Assembly (NCBI RefSeq): GCF_910592395.1
Contig: NC_088321.1
Span: forward strand, 14,818,001-14,882,000
Source: Lineus longissimus
Lineage: Eukaryota > Nemertea > Pilidiophora > Heteronemertea > Lineidae
Length of the DNA: 64,000 bases
Direction: 5' to 3'
The notes below the pieces were generated by a model. It made no database searches. It was not told the origin of the DNA and was given only the letters and a program-made list of their open reading frames with translations. A program made the position numbers and the translations under genes. Below, piece after piece: positions 33,591 to 48,000 of this stretch (position 1 is the first letter of the stretch; every line of letters begins with the position of its first letter).

Positions 33591-36037
33591 ATCACTATGT
33601 CAAAACAATTCCTTCCCAAAGCATTTCAGTTCCTACATTACCTCTCTTTTGAAGCAGGATTCATGCTTCGACACATAAATGTTCGCGACATGACATTAGA
33701 ACACATGACCTTTAATGCTCAATGCTAAAATGCACTCGTATTCAAAGCAATTTTGATGACCCTTTCGCCCAGATGGCCATGCATCCAAGTATGAACCTGC
33801 CCTAACCATTTCACCCCCAATTCCCTGCATAAACTCTTCCAGTAAATGCATCAGAAGAGGCCATTCATAAAAGTAGGGGAGTAAGGTTAACAGAGACTAA
33901 ACACACTCAATAAGTCAATTGCACTATGTTAAATAAATATTCCCATATACTGATATGTAGAGATATAGAACGCAGGAAAATTTTGTATCAATGTGAAATT
34001 TTTCCGAAGTATATCCACATTTAAAGGCCTGGTTATTTTAAGTACATTGTTTGCCTGTGTCTCTCTGGAACTACTCATGTAAATCAATGCCACAAGGTGG
34101 CAGCACTAATTGGTAAGTGCATGTTATTTTCTCTTTTTTTGTCATGTTCTGCGGACAAACATTAACACTAACACTACTAGTGGGCAACAGGAAATCAATG
34201 TACGGATGAACCTAACCTTTAAATGGCAAAATTAGGTAAGAATGATTCATTTATATGCTAATTTCTGTTGACGATTTCATACGTATCTCAAGAAAGGAAT
34301 TTCGTCACAAAATCTTCAATGAATCCAAACTGACTTTGAACAAAGTTGACTTTCTGTCCACAGAGAGCTGTGAAGAAAACTCAAGTACAAATCTGAAGTA
34401 TTACAAACACAGAAAATTGCGAAATAGCCACACAGTATAAGTCAAAAGAAATATCAGCAGCCTTATTACCTATCCCCCATTGAAAGAAAATGAACTGTCC
34501 TGCAAAGATAAATCAAATCAGACGAGTTCATTTTGGAAATGGGGGATGTTGGGCTATTTTTTCGGTGGCCTTTCTATCAAATTCTCTGTTCATTCTACAA
34601 CTGGGGGGTGTTAGGTAATATAAAGGATGAATGGAAAGCAGTATATAGTACAGCAGTGCCCTCTATGGAGCAGTTTTGGAAGCACCAGAGACAATTTAAC
34701 AGACACAATCAAACAAACTTGTGCACTTTTCAAAATCATTTTCACTTATACTTTTGTCATAATCACCAAGTCTATTGGAGATGACATATTCACATAAGGC
34801 TAATTAAGGTGATTCATCTAATTAATGCAAATAAGCACACTACATGTGGATCTATATACATATACAGGCATAGAAGCGTCCCATGCGACTTACATGTAAA
34901 TTGTGACATGAATTTTGAATTTTATACAATGATTTGACTAGTGCAGGGTGGGGCCATGGATTAAGCACTCATTTCAGAGTGGTGTATATCTGTGACCAAG
35001 AATCAAAGACAAATCTTAGATAATTCTTGATGCAAATAAATCATGAGGGGGTGTCAGGATGCAGACACTTACTCTATCAATTAGTCAGATTACTGAATAT
35101 TATTTTTCAATTCCTTTGTCCACCTAGATTAAGATCCCGCTGTGCACACTGAAACAGTGGATGATCAAATTCACCAGAGAGGAATAACATCATTTTAAGT
35201 GAAAGACCAAATGTTTGTATCAATATTACGCCCAAAAACTTCTTAAAAAGATTTTATCCTTCAGTATTTTTCAGTGTCCATGCCTTTCTTTATGACATTT
35301 TTTTCAATTGACATTTTATTTCTCCGGCTTTTTTTTCTTTGCAACGTGTTTGAAAGAAAGTAATATGACATAAAAGCACCAAATATATTACGATTACTTG
35401 ATTTTACAACAGTGGTGTGAAGGGGAAGGTTTCATTACAAATCTTCGTATATATGTATATAAAAACCGCCATTTGATTAGAAATATAATGGAGGTAATTC
35501 TATTATGATTCAAAGGGGGAGCTACATAAGACGACAAGGAATACTGATAGTTGCTGCAAGTTTACTTCATCTACTACCTATCACCCCTTTTCATGAGTAA
35601 CAATCATATTGGTAGAATCCAGTCCTATGTATCTATCTTAAACAGATCAGTTCATTTGAAAATTTCAGGGTGACACTTTACAAACCCATCGAGAGCTAGT
35701 CAGAAGATTTACAACAAATTACTATCACCTTTTAACACATAGATCTTGTCTAACTAACACCGAAAAAATGTCCACAAAATATCAATTCTGGATAAAAATT
35801 GCTAAAGTTTAGAAAATATTTTTGAATTTCTGAATGAGATCTTTTAGAAATTTCTGTAAATTTTATGATCAGCCCTCGACGGACCGAATTTCTTGAAACC
35901 ACCAGAAATTTTATTCTGTCCGCAAAAAAGCAAAGAAATCTTTCACTACCAAATGTCATTTCATCAATCCAAGAATTCGTCTTCATTGAAAAAGTTAGTT
36001 TTTCGCACCATGACTCTAACTACAAATCGTCTTTTTC

Positions 36038-39000
36038 TCAAAACGCAGAAGAACCACCGTTTTCGTCAGTGCTCGATTGCTTATTGTACCTTCCTTGTCG
36101 AATCGTAACGAGCTTCTTCCGTGCCATTTCTAATTCCTTCTCTTTCCGGAGGATTTCTTCCTGGGCACTGATGATCTGAAAGCGACAATGGTACACGTCA
36201 GAATAGGTGTACAAGCCAAGCCCTTCAACGTGCCACAATACACAATCTCGTAAAACTGCATAAAGTAGGCCTGTAAGGATTTGGGTAAACATACGATGTC
36301 AACAAGGACATTATTAGCTCTATGAACAATAGGGTGATTTATAATGTAGGAGGAAACCAGAGATGTTAGAGGAAACCTATGATGTCTAAGAGCGTCCCTC
36401 TATCACATAAAGATGTAATTGTAATCAGACTGGGAGTCCAACCAACGACCTGATATCTTAATTTCAAGTCTCAGTATTACCACAGCATCAGTCTCACGGC
36501 CGACTTCTCATAAACCTATACTAATGTAGCAGAAAAACACGGATTGGGTCTCCCCAGAGTAAACTGCCTGGGTACCAAGCCAACCTTTGACAACCACTTG
36601 GGGCGTCAATGACGATTCCTGCCCCTGGCGTCAACTAAACAAACCACTCACCTGTGCCATTCCTCCGACCATGCGTTTGTTGACAGTCAAGATGTTCGCC
36701 TCATCCATATTATCCTTTGCCTGCTGTGCTGCATTAACGAGAGCATCTGTCGCCCTTTTGACAGCATTTCCCGCAGACTGAAATACAGAGTTTCATGTTT
36801 AGTTTCAACGTTGTGAGTCATTTTGAAACTGCCAAAGGAACTGAAGCCCAGGTTGAAGTGGCCCGATGGGTTCGTGCCACGCAGACTGGACTAGCAAGAA
36901 TCGCTGGTAAGTATAACCACTTTAGAGCAAAATAATCATCTTGTTACGATGTCACCGAATTGTCGCTTATCGGAACAGCTACTATCAGTTGGATCCAGGG
37001 CCATTATTAAATGCTGTTATCATTGTTAAGTGATGTTTAAGTCGGGGCTGTAGCCCAACTGAACTGTGCTTTTAACCGATTCTGTAGGAGTAGGCGAACA
37101 GGTGGGTCCATTCTCATACCTGTAATCTCTTCATTGCTACGGAGTCGGAATCCGCCTTGACCTTGCACGCCACCAGGAGTTGCGCCGTGGAACTAGCCAC
37201 CTGCTTCGCCGATGAGATGAGCTTCTCTTCGCTGGCGTGTCCTTGCATCATGGCGTTGGCGGCCTCGCACAGGCTGTGGGTCGCTGCCGCTACGATACGG
37301 GCCTACAACCGAGAGATATGAGTTCAGGCAGACTTCAAGTACGTATACCCTTATTTTACCCTTCGAATCCATCCACAAAGTTTTCCATTGTAAACAAATT
37401 TCCTTACGAACTAGAGAACTTATTTTACAGCATAATTTAATTCCTTAGTTGTACAACAAGTTAGACCACCTGATCTGACTGTTTGCATCTTGATTAAACA
37501 AACTGGTCAAAAATTGTACATTTCTGAAATTTCGAAAAAAAACTCACCGCAGAAATGAGACCCTGTGACCACTGTCCGTCATCGTCGATCCTATCCCTGT
37601 GGTACGATGGTTTAATCTTTCCCTGGAGGACTAACTCGCGCTGGGCGCTGGATGCACATTTCACGAGAGCTGCAGTGGCAGCGGCGATCGATTTAGCAGC
37701 GTCGAGGATCTGGTCTTCGAATTCTAAAGTGTCGTCTGCTTCCTGAATTATTCACAAAAAAAGATCGGTCAGAATTTTGATAAATTTATTTGCCCTATCT
37801 GAATATCTGGAGCAAGTGGCTATTTTTGTAATCCACGATCATGAAGTTGTTCAGAATGCACAAGTTTTCATACCCACATAAACTCTTCGCTGTTTTCGCA
37901 TTCGAAAGATCAACGTAACTGCAAAGCTCCTCACAGCCTGTGAGGGGAGCTGTCTTCAAGATAATTGGAAATACTCCTAATCGGAGTCTCATTTACCTTT
38001 GTGATGTACTGTAGGACTAATGGGGCAAATTATCCCGAAATAGTTCTACTTGTCTCTATCATCATAGGCCTATAACTTCTCCCCTACATCCACACGAAAA
38101 TGAATTGGCTGTCCTAGAGAGTTCCACCACAGAGCCCCAGAGCTTTATGGTCAGGGTGGTGTCCTTTGGCCAGTATTCCTCTCTATTCTTCATATGGGAG
38201 CAGGCTGAAGCCACAGAGCCCCAGAACTCTGTGGTCAGGGTGGTGTCCTTTGGCCAGTATTCCTCTACTCTTCATAAGGGAGCAGGTCTGAAGCACATGA
38301 CCTGGAGTCTGGTCTCCAGCACAACATTCACATTGAGCAGATGGTATCCTCCTTCTGGTGGTGCGATGGTGGTAGCTGTCTCATCACATCCAGGCTGATC
38401 ATTCTTCCATTCCATTCCTGAACTAGAACCTGGCGTTTCCCCCACCACTCCATGATATGTCGGATATATGGTGGATTGATGAACCACCAATTATATCAAA
38501 CATATCTTGGAGGGATGGGAACATCTTGGAGGGATGGGAACATCTTGGAGGGATGGGAACATCTTGCGGGGATGGGAACATCTTGGAGGTATGGGAACAT
38601 CTTGGAGTCAGTTCAGTTCAACTGCTCTGGGCCTAGTTGTTCAAAGCAAATTTTGTCACATAATCTAGAATTATCTCCTTCAGTTAATCCCTAAAATACT
38701 TGGGAAGGCTAATTAGAAGGCTTGGTATAAAGTTTAATAGTTCCACAGATATTTCTGATGAAGTCACAAAACCTGATGCCAGATATATGTAGCTTATTGT
38801 AGCAAATCAGTGACCCTGAATCAGGTGCTGGTCTTCTGGGAGCTAAAGGTAGAAGGCGGCAGAGGCAGGTCTGTACCAACACACCAGATCATGGTGGAAC
38901 TTAGGAACTATGGATCTGTCCGGCAGATTCCATCAGATACTTGGAATCTTGGGTTCACATCTCATGGGGGTTTAATAAAATTAGCCTAATAGCTTCAAAC

Positions 39001-42000
39001 TATAAAATATTTCTATCCAGGAGATGAACAAAGAAATTTTCTCTCACCCTTGCTTTTTGTCGTGGTTTCAACATGGCTAGTTTCTTCGCCGCAGCTTCGA
39101 TCGAGTTGGCCGCGCCCAGGAGTTCATTTTCGGCAGTCACCATCGGGTCGTCGGGATCCACCCAATCAGAACCTGGAATGAGAGGTCAAAGGTTAAGAGT
39201 GTGGCGGACATGGATCGAGAGATGTCCAAGATATGAATATACCACCTACCTCCGCCCCCACCCCCAAATTTGGCCTACAAGGTCGGACATCTCCCTCTGG
39301 TTTGATAGACATTTGTAATGTTGATGATGATGTTAAGATGATTTGTGATCTGTTTGAAAAGAGTGAATGGATGAACTCAACACCTATGTCAAATTCTTTT
39401 GACCAGTATTACATAGACAGCTGTCAAGGTTTCACCAGGATATTTCACCTTCGAATTCTTATAACGAGTGGCTTTTAGAATCAAATCGACCACATAAAAG
39501 ATGATTTTGAGTGAAAGTCTTCCAGATCAACCTCAAACTCTCAACATGAACATGAACCTTTGGGACAAAGCAGGCCCACGTCCAAAAGTATTGAGAACAT
39601 TCCTGCACCAATGTCTGCAACGAATAGCCTTCCTGCAGAAAACTGCAAGCTTCAGCAATAATACCCTGCCAATTGCTACCCTGCCCAATGCGTTACCGGT
39701 ATAAGGCTTGAAGGAAAGCTCACAGAAGTATCTGTTGGACACTAGCTCCCAAATCCATCCATGTCATCACATCCACTCTTTTCAACAGATCACAACTAAA
39801 TGAGATGAACTGAGCAAACAAACATAGGCAACCCGAAGACAGTGGTGTCTCACACGATTTTGTCCGATGTATTTTTTTGATAGTTGTCTGCCCCACCACT
39901 CTAATATATGTCTGATATATGGTGGATTCGATTCACCACCAATTATATCAAACATATCTAGGAGGGATGGGAATGGATTGTCAACGGTTGTGGTGATTCT
40001 GACACAACCACCTTGCCCTGCTCTGTCAAAGCTCTTTGAAACCAGGGCTGAACTTCTTGCATGAAAATCTACGATGAATGAGACATTACCAAACTGATGA
40101 AATAAGGAATCCCACTGATGTCAAAAGGGATCGTCAGGATATGTTTGAGAAAATGATACTGCTTACAATGTTCTGGTCATGCACAAAGGACATTTAACAC
40201 CACAACTAGTAGCCCCCACCCCCCTCCTCGTAGACAACTTCCCCAATGTTCTTAACATGGCAAAGTCTTTACTTGAAATTTTAAAGTGGCTGTAGAGAAC
40301 CAGAACTGGCCGCCAAACTGCCATGTCTTTTGTGTCAGACATCCTAAGTGGCCTGACTGGCTACTTGTCGAGATCACTTCAGGTCGATAGATGGAAGCAT
40401 ACTGTGCAGATCGGAAGAAACTTAAAACAGTCATCTCTTCTCAATTTAACTTTGGTCATCACATCTCCTCAGGTTGCCTATGCTTTTAAGTTAGTGACAG
40501 TTTTTGTTAGTTGGCAAACGCAGAAGGTTACTATGGCATGAGAACTAAAACTGCGCAAAAGACATCTTAGTCTTTCCTACAACATGAAGTAACAAAACTA
40601 ATTCTAGATGAAACAGAACACTTTAAACACTTTTTACAACAAAATATGCAATATGCAGAACAACACTTAGATGTTTAAAACTAGTGAGTGTGATAAAAAC
40701 AAAGAAATAAGGTAAGAAAACACAATACCACCAGCACGAATTACGCCAAAGATGTTGTTTTTCGGAGTTCCTCTTCAGCGTTCGCTCTGCACTTGGAGGT
40801 GTTATTCTCGGAGGAGTATTCCTCCTCCAAGGCAAGATAAGTGTTTTTTTACATGCCACTATGGTAAGGTGCCAATTGCGCCTTTCTTTACTTATCAATT
40901 TCGCTTGTTTTATATTGTTCTGACTGATTTTTATGGGTCAGGTGTCAGTATCAATTAGGGGAAGAGCATATGAATGGATCAGATCTCCTAAAAGGTTGGC
41001 AATCAAACATTCAATCATCCCAATGATTGAACCTGAACTCCTGAATCAAACATTATGCTTCATATACAAAATGGTACAATACATTCTAGAATATGGGTTA
41101 CCTATTTTACCAACTAAACATTTTTACTACAAAAACACCCCATGTGACTATCAATGGAACCAACCAACGAGACATGATATAGTACCAAACGGTTGATTCC
41201 ATTTTCAAGTAGGGTAAACAACACAATACTACAACACAAAGAGATTAAGCTATTTTCAGTAACATAATTAGATTTCAAGCAAAAGAGGGAACAACACACC
41301 ATTCTCCGAATCTGGAAAAGAAGACAATAGAGTTTAGAAATGGCTATCAGAAGATATTTTCACGGAAAACAAGAATTCTAAAAGCAAAGAAAAGCGTGCA
41401 GTGTTAGTGAAAACTAACGGTGGAATTAATTTGAATTAAGATATCTACTCAAATTGATTTCATTTTTGAGATTTGAACCAATAATACCCGAAAGGCCACG
41501 ATGCAAAACTGAAGGTCATGGTCACACCAAAAGTAGGTCACAACTGTTCCAAAGTGGCCTACTTACTACTTATGACCTAAGAAATTATCGTATTTGCTAC
41601 AGCAAAATGCAGTATAATTGATTGTTGGGCAACCAATACTGAAGAGATGGTTTGGTCTCAGGATTTAAATTGTACTTGGAGGTGCCAAAAAATAAGGGCA
41701 TTTCATTTCCATCAAGACATGATCAACTTTTTTCATCAGAAACTTATATATTATTATGGTGAACTAAAAAGCACATCCACAGCATCTACTACATACATTC
41801 TAATATCATACTATAGACACTACATACACATTTACATAAACTCACACATATATTTCAAATTCCCAATCTTAATACCATTCTAGTTCCCAGTCACCCAACT
41901 ACCATAAATACACATTGGAACACCAGGGTGAAGAAATACTTGGAACCAGGTTGAGTAAAATTGGATAATTTGACCACAAGCAATGACGAACATACAACTC

Positions 42001-45000
42001 ACACTACATTCACACAAAATGGGGTGATTTTGCACAAAACAGGGATTTTTACATATAAAAACTTCTGAGGAGAAAACAATGCAACAAGAACTGAAGAAAA
42101 TAATTTATTTAAAACCATGCCGGATGACACGAATATTACTGGTTACCTTGACAACTGGCTTTGGCAACTAGTTGCTGAACAAAACATAGCAACAGGGAAC
42201 TGCTGGTAAACTGATGAAAATATTGCCATGACAACCACATTGATTCATAGCACATAACATTAAAACCTGTCATGCCTACCCTTCCCATGTTGCTAAGCTA
42301 CCTAATCACCATGGCGACACAAGTGCAGTCTCCATGGAAACAAAGATAGTCACCAAACTGACTTGCAAATATGGGGGAAAACAAGATGTCCGAGTTATAA
42401 AATAAAATAAAATGTACATCTCTAAAATGCGCAAAACTTCATGCACACATCAGTCAGGAACATGATGCTTTCAACTCCAAAACACCCCTACAATATCCGA
42501 ATGAGACCAGCCCATCACATGCTCCTGCACATACTGGGTGAATCCAATTTACACTACTGGGAGGGAGGGGGTAACCCACACAAAAAATGCAAACTCCAAG
42601 CAGCCATGGACTATTGAATTCCATACAACTTAAATTTTCAGACTAAAACATGCCTTCAATGTGGCTCCAATGCAATACTCCATACCTCAATGTAAAAATT
42701 TAGTTGTTTTGAGGTGAACACTCTCCAAAACAGAGTTTTTTTTGTGAGGTGCATGATGACTTGTGAAACAAATTAACACAAAGGTGACTTAACACACAAA
42801 TGCACACCACACAACTAAATTTGGTGCCATGTGAGTGAAACAAGCAACTACAACAGTCTAAATTGACAGAACCAGTAGAACATTTTTTGTTAACTGAGAC
42901 ACACATACACAGATTCAGAGGCAAGTCCAACAGTTTCACAAACCAGGCCGAACCAAATCCAATTTCATTTTGAAGATTTCACAATTGCAAACTGATTGAG
43001 ATGTTGTCTTTCAACTTCGAATGTCAACTTCAGACCCAGGTAAAGCTTTCAAACACCTACAGGAGGTATAAGGGTATAACCCATACTTTCAAGAGGAGGG
43101 AATGAAGAAGAATAGTTTCCATAGGGAGCAAGGTCGAAAAAATCCTTCCTGACAACCTTTCCAGAAGTGGTACAGTCCAAAGATCTATCAACAACCATGA
43201 AGTACAGGTGTGATGGGCTCTGATGGTGATTGTGCACATAGCTCTCCCTCGCCCCTAAAGACAAGAAAATGGACTGATCCACTCCCAACACCACAATCAT
43301 CTATACATGGACATCCAGACTGATCTATACATCTACTGGGGGTGTTAGAAGCTGAAATTAGTACAGGACATGGCCACTAGGAAAACATCTAAATGAAAGT
43401 AGGTCAACAGTTCCAAAGTGGCCCGCATACTACTTATGACTAATGTTGTGTCAAAACCCATGACTTTCCTCTCCCACCAACAAATGCAAGAGGATGGTTA
43501 TAAATTGCTATAACGTGATAATGGAGAATGTTATAACATAATGAAGCTAAATACTTGCTTCGTTTAGAATTTAGGTAAAACTCAAAGTCCTCCATCAACC
43601 ATTCTATCCATATATATTTTCAAGATTTTTTCAACTTTTTGACTTTTTAAAAAGGAGGACGTTTGGTGATTTCTCTATCCAACCTGGTGCCCATGTCCAT
43701 CAAAAAGTGAAAGTATTCAATGCATGCATGCGCTGTAAATAACAAACACCAACGAACAAAACAGGTAAATACAAAATGGCGGTTATTACTTTTAACTGTG
43801 TGGTGGTACGTGGTCGTAAAATGGCCGCCTGCCTTGGCGGCCTGATCCTGATTGGCGTAACGTTTGAACATCCATTCCGAGTCTAAAGAAAGAGAAATAC
43901 AACATCAGTACAACATTACGCAACAAAAGTTTGTTAAAATTTTGTTCCAAAATCAAAATTTACAAATTTTATTTGAAACTGCACTACAAGAAACAAAGGA
44001 ATAAAACTAATCTTTCAAGAAACTGAATTCACTGACGTCAAATTTCTTTGGGCTGCTTCAAGTAAACTAATACATAATCAATATGCCAGACTTCACACTG
44101 CTGATATCGAAGTCTATCATCCATGCAAAAATATAACAAAACTGCCTAAATACAATATTTTCAAATATTGCCTGCATACTACCAAGTGCACCATCACCAT
44201 GGAGACAGGTTGCCATGACAACCTAACAATATATCACAAGGTTGCTATGGATTTTTGACAGTCGCTATGAAGTTTTTTTGAGAATTTATGGCAGTAACAT
44301 CTGAAAAGGATATCATTGCCAATGTATAGGGCCGTGAAAATAAAGAGTTTTCAATATGTAAATTTGGCGTCCCAAAAACCTTGGGGAAGATATAGTTCCC
44401 AACACCGGGTGCAGATCCCTACACAGGTGGTTGCTATGACGATGAGGGTGAAGCATACGTATATGGTGTGATGTACATTACATTTTGTACAAATATTTTA
44501 CACTTTTTTTAGTATTTATGGTCGAGTTATTGGGTACTTAGGTGTCAGTTGTCAGTCGTGTACTTGCACAAAATTGAGTGAATTTACAATTTTTTGGGTG
44601 AAGTTTGCTTGGACAAAACTCTTATTTATGAAATAGTTTGGTAATTTCTAAAAACTTATATATGCAAGAAAGAGTGGTGTCATGTCCACAAAACTGACCG
44701 ATGCTTAGCAAAACCAAGCTATGACCCAGGAGCCTTGACTACGCTTGCCCATTCCTGTTACCAACAGTCATTCCATCCTTGGAGTTTTGTCCAAGATTTT
44801 TACGAACAATTTGTTATAATGGAGTTGCAGGTGAAGCCATACTAGGCCTACAGTGTATAAAGCAAAGCTTCTAATGAGTTAAAATAGCATGATTTAGTTA
44901 AAGCAATACCGTTAACCCGGAAATGATTGCATATTTATTTCGTGTTTACAAAAAAACATGAAAACATACGGCCATGAAACACCAAATCGTCAAGACGCTA

Positions 45001-48000
45001 AATTCAAAATATACCAAAATGGCAATCTCATTAAGCCGCAAAGTAAAATGGCTGCAAATATTTCTGGGTTAACAGTTGTTATGTTACAGCCCAAGGCAGT
45101 AGCGTTACATATTATCCTGTGAGCAGATTATTGCTGAAACTCTTTACTTTAGATAATGGACACCGTGGAAGGAGAAGCCTTCTGAAACAATGCAACCAGA
45201 AACTATGATCAAACAACGAATTCAGACAGAGATGTGGAGGGGGGCAGGCCAAATATTTATACATATCACAACACCAGGAAAACATGTCTTAACACCAGGC
45301 AGAGAGAGACGCAGGACTACCAGACTTTACTACCGAAAGTGAAGGGGAAATTGGCCCTGCGGGTAAAACTGCCCCACTCCTAAAATTTTATTTGGATATT
45401 ATGATAAGTTTCGCCCATCAACTTATCTTTCAGTTAAAATAGAACATTTACCATGTTTGGTTCAAGTGAAGTATGCATGGAACAATTTCACCCAACTCTA
45501 GGCCAATGTCACCCCATCTTACATTAGGCCGAGACTTTGTAAGCAGCGCCAAGATCAAACCAGCAGCAGAAAGGGCGATTTTCGTCACCAGATGCAGCAA
45601 TTTCGTCAAGACAGCAACTGCTGTTTGGTGCGCACAGCAACAGCAACAAATAACCAAAATCGAGTTGCTGTTTATAATAGGTTTGGTGTCACTTCAAGCT
45701 ACTGTAACCCAGAGGTCCCGGGTTCAAACCCCAGCTGGACCTTGGTGTTTTTTCTTCTGTTACCCTTCTTTTATTGGCAGAAGGCTTCAGTTGTTTACTG
45801 CACCAGAAACTATTCAGTAAAGTGACAAAAATTGCATGTCTGCAGCGGCCTATTGGATAGAAGCTGAGCTATGTCAGAGGGTCTGGGGGGTGGGCAGCAG
45901 GCTGAGGTGGGAAGCAAACTGGGTGCGATAGAACACTTTCAACACCAGGCAGAGACGCAAGAAACAGGGTCAATTGGGGTTGGGAGCGGATTCAATTACA
46001 AAGAGAGGAGGATCACAACCGACCTTGGACAGAGGGACAAACTGGAAAACTAGATTTTCACAGGGATAAGAACTAGGGATTTGGTGAAAGAAAACCATGT
46101 AGGTGAAGATCTTGATTTCTGGGGAAAGAATTTATGAGAACAAATGTAACTAACGCAAATAATGTTATCAAGAATGTATGAAGGAGGCAGAGGCCCCGAT
46201 GGGGTGTTGAAATGAATCAAAATGAAGACAGAGGCCCCAATGGGGTGTTGAAATGAATCAAAATGAAGGCAGAGGCCCCAATGGGGTGTTGAAATGAATC
46301 AAGACGAGGGCAGAGGCTCCAATGGGATGTTGAAATGAATCAAAATGAAGGCAGAGGCCCCAATGGGGTGTTGAAATGAATCAAAATGAAGGCAGAGGCC
46401 CCCAATGGGGTGTTGAAATGAATCGAAATGAAGGCAGAGGCCCCCAATGGGGTGTTGAAATAAATCAACATGAAAGCATGATTGGAGAGAGGCCCAAAAA
46501 AGGGTGACAATCTGTGAAATCAAATTAAATGGACCATAAACATGATAAATCAGAATTAAGGAAACCCAAATGAGAGGTCCCAAATGGAGACAAATGTCCA
46601 ATGGAAACTGATCAAAAGTACTGAAAGTCGGAATGAGGGGCCCCAAACAGGTGAATGTATGAAGTTAAGAAAATAATGAGAGAATCAAACCAACGAAGGG
46701 TTAACAAAAGAAGACTCAAAGAAATAATCAGAATTTCAAAGATTTGAATTTTCCAAAATGCAGATAAAATTTCGATCTAACTATCGAGATGCAGCACTAA
46801 TGTCACGATGCGTTGCAAACAGGACATAGACAAGTGGTTTCTACTAACGGTACAACAGAGATTAAACTGACACCTGTCGACTTTTAATGGACAGGTTAAG
46901 AATTAATTCAGTGGGGCCTTGAGCCACTGACTGGCTTTTGCCTGAATTTTCGCACTGATGTCAATAATCATGATGTTATTATCATCACTTCCGAGTCCTG
47001 GTATCCCCTCGGCCATGGGCCTCATCATTCAACTGAGAAGCTGAGCGCAAAATATGCATTTTTTAGAAGCAAAAGCAACATTTACAGAGCATGAATACGA
47101 TATATTGATACGATTTCTAGATCTATCTAAGTTGTTACTGCTGTTTTTCATGAAGTTTTTGAGAATCACCAAAAATTCTTATCACATTCATCCAAATATT
47201 TTTACCAGTTATCTGAACAACTGCTCCAACCCCAGCATATCAGTAACCAAGTCCTAGAGTTCAGTGCCGTGGATGATGAAAGCTTTAGTTAGAGGCGATA
47301 CTTCCTTCATATCGTAAGCAAGTTTTCGAGTCACCGTGTAACTTTGGCTAACCAACAGAAAATGTCCCAATTACACATCAAGATCGCAATGAAATGGCTG
47401 AAACTGCAAGAATTGAAAGCGTTGGCAAACTGAAGCAGACATTTTAAGTTTTCATTGTGATTTTGATGCATTATTTTTGCGTTTTCTGTGGATGAGCTAC
47501 GGGCCTCGAGAACATGGAGAGCTTTTCCATGAAAGCAAGCCTCGAACAATGGAATGCACCGCACTGAACTCAGGCACTTGGATACTGAATTGCTTGGTTC
47601 GGCACGGCATGCAAAATCTCTGTTGCACCACTGACAAACGAAAATTCTCTCATCTACTCAAAACTTGCTTACAACACGGGCCATTGCAGTCTTTCGGCGA
47701 AATTGGCGATCTCGACCCAAATCTTTCCGCTGAAACATTTCGACTCAAAAGATCTTCAATTTGGACAAAAACAGCGCACAGAGTTGCCAGATTATGGGAG
47801 GCAAAGGGAGCTAAAAGCATACTTCTCAAAATGAATGATCATTTCTTTCCATTTTTTTCTTGTTGCTATGAAATTCCAATGTTATGCATCAAAACTCCAA
47901 TAGTTGCGAAGAAAAATATAATGGTTGCTATGGAAATTCATCAGGTCGCTAAGGAAACTCAAACAGTTGCTAGGGAAATTTTGAATTTGAAAGGTTGCTG

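Larger units (their letters stand above)
27140..36037. other. Region between talin 3' end and LYRM7 5' end; repeat-dense
   Basis: Both flanking genes read leftward. The stretch 27140-28360 should contain the LYRM7 promoter; no core motif is clear. The stretch 28365-32970 is a composite repeat block (separate entries). A 44-bp minisatellite lies at 33283-33590. The stretch 33600-36037 is AT-rich, without recognisable exons, and may be talin 3' UTR. Short ORFs there (34255-34440, 34533-34784) show no family features. Confidence 0.5.
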
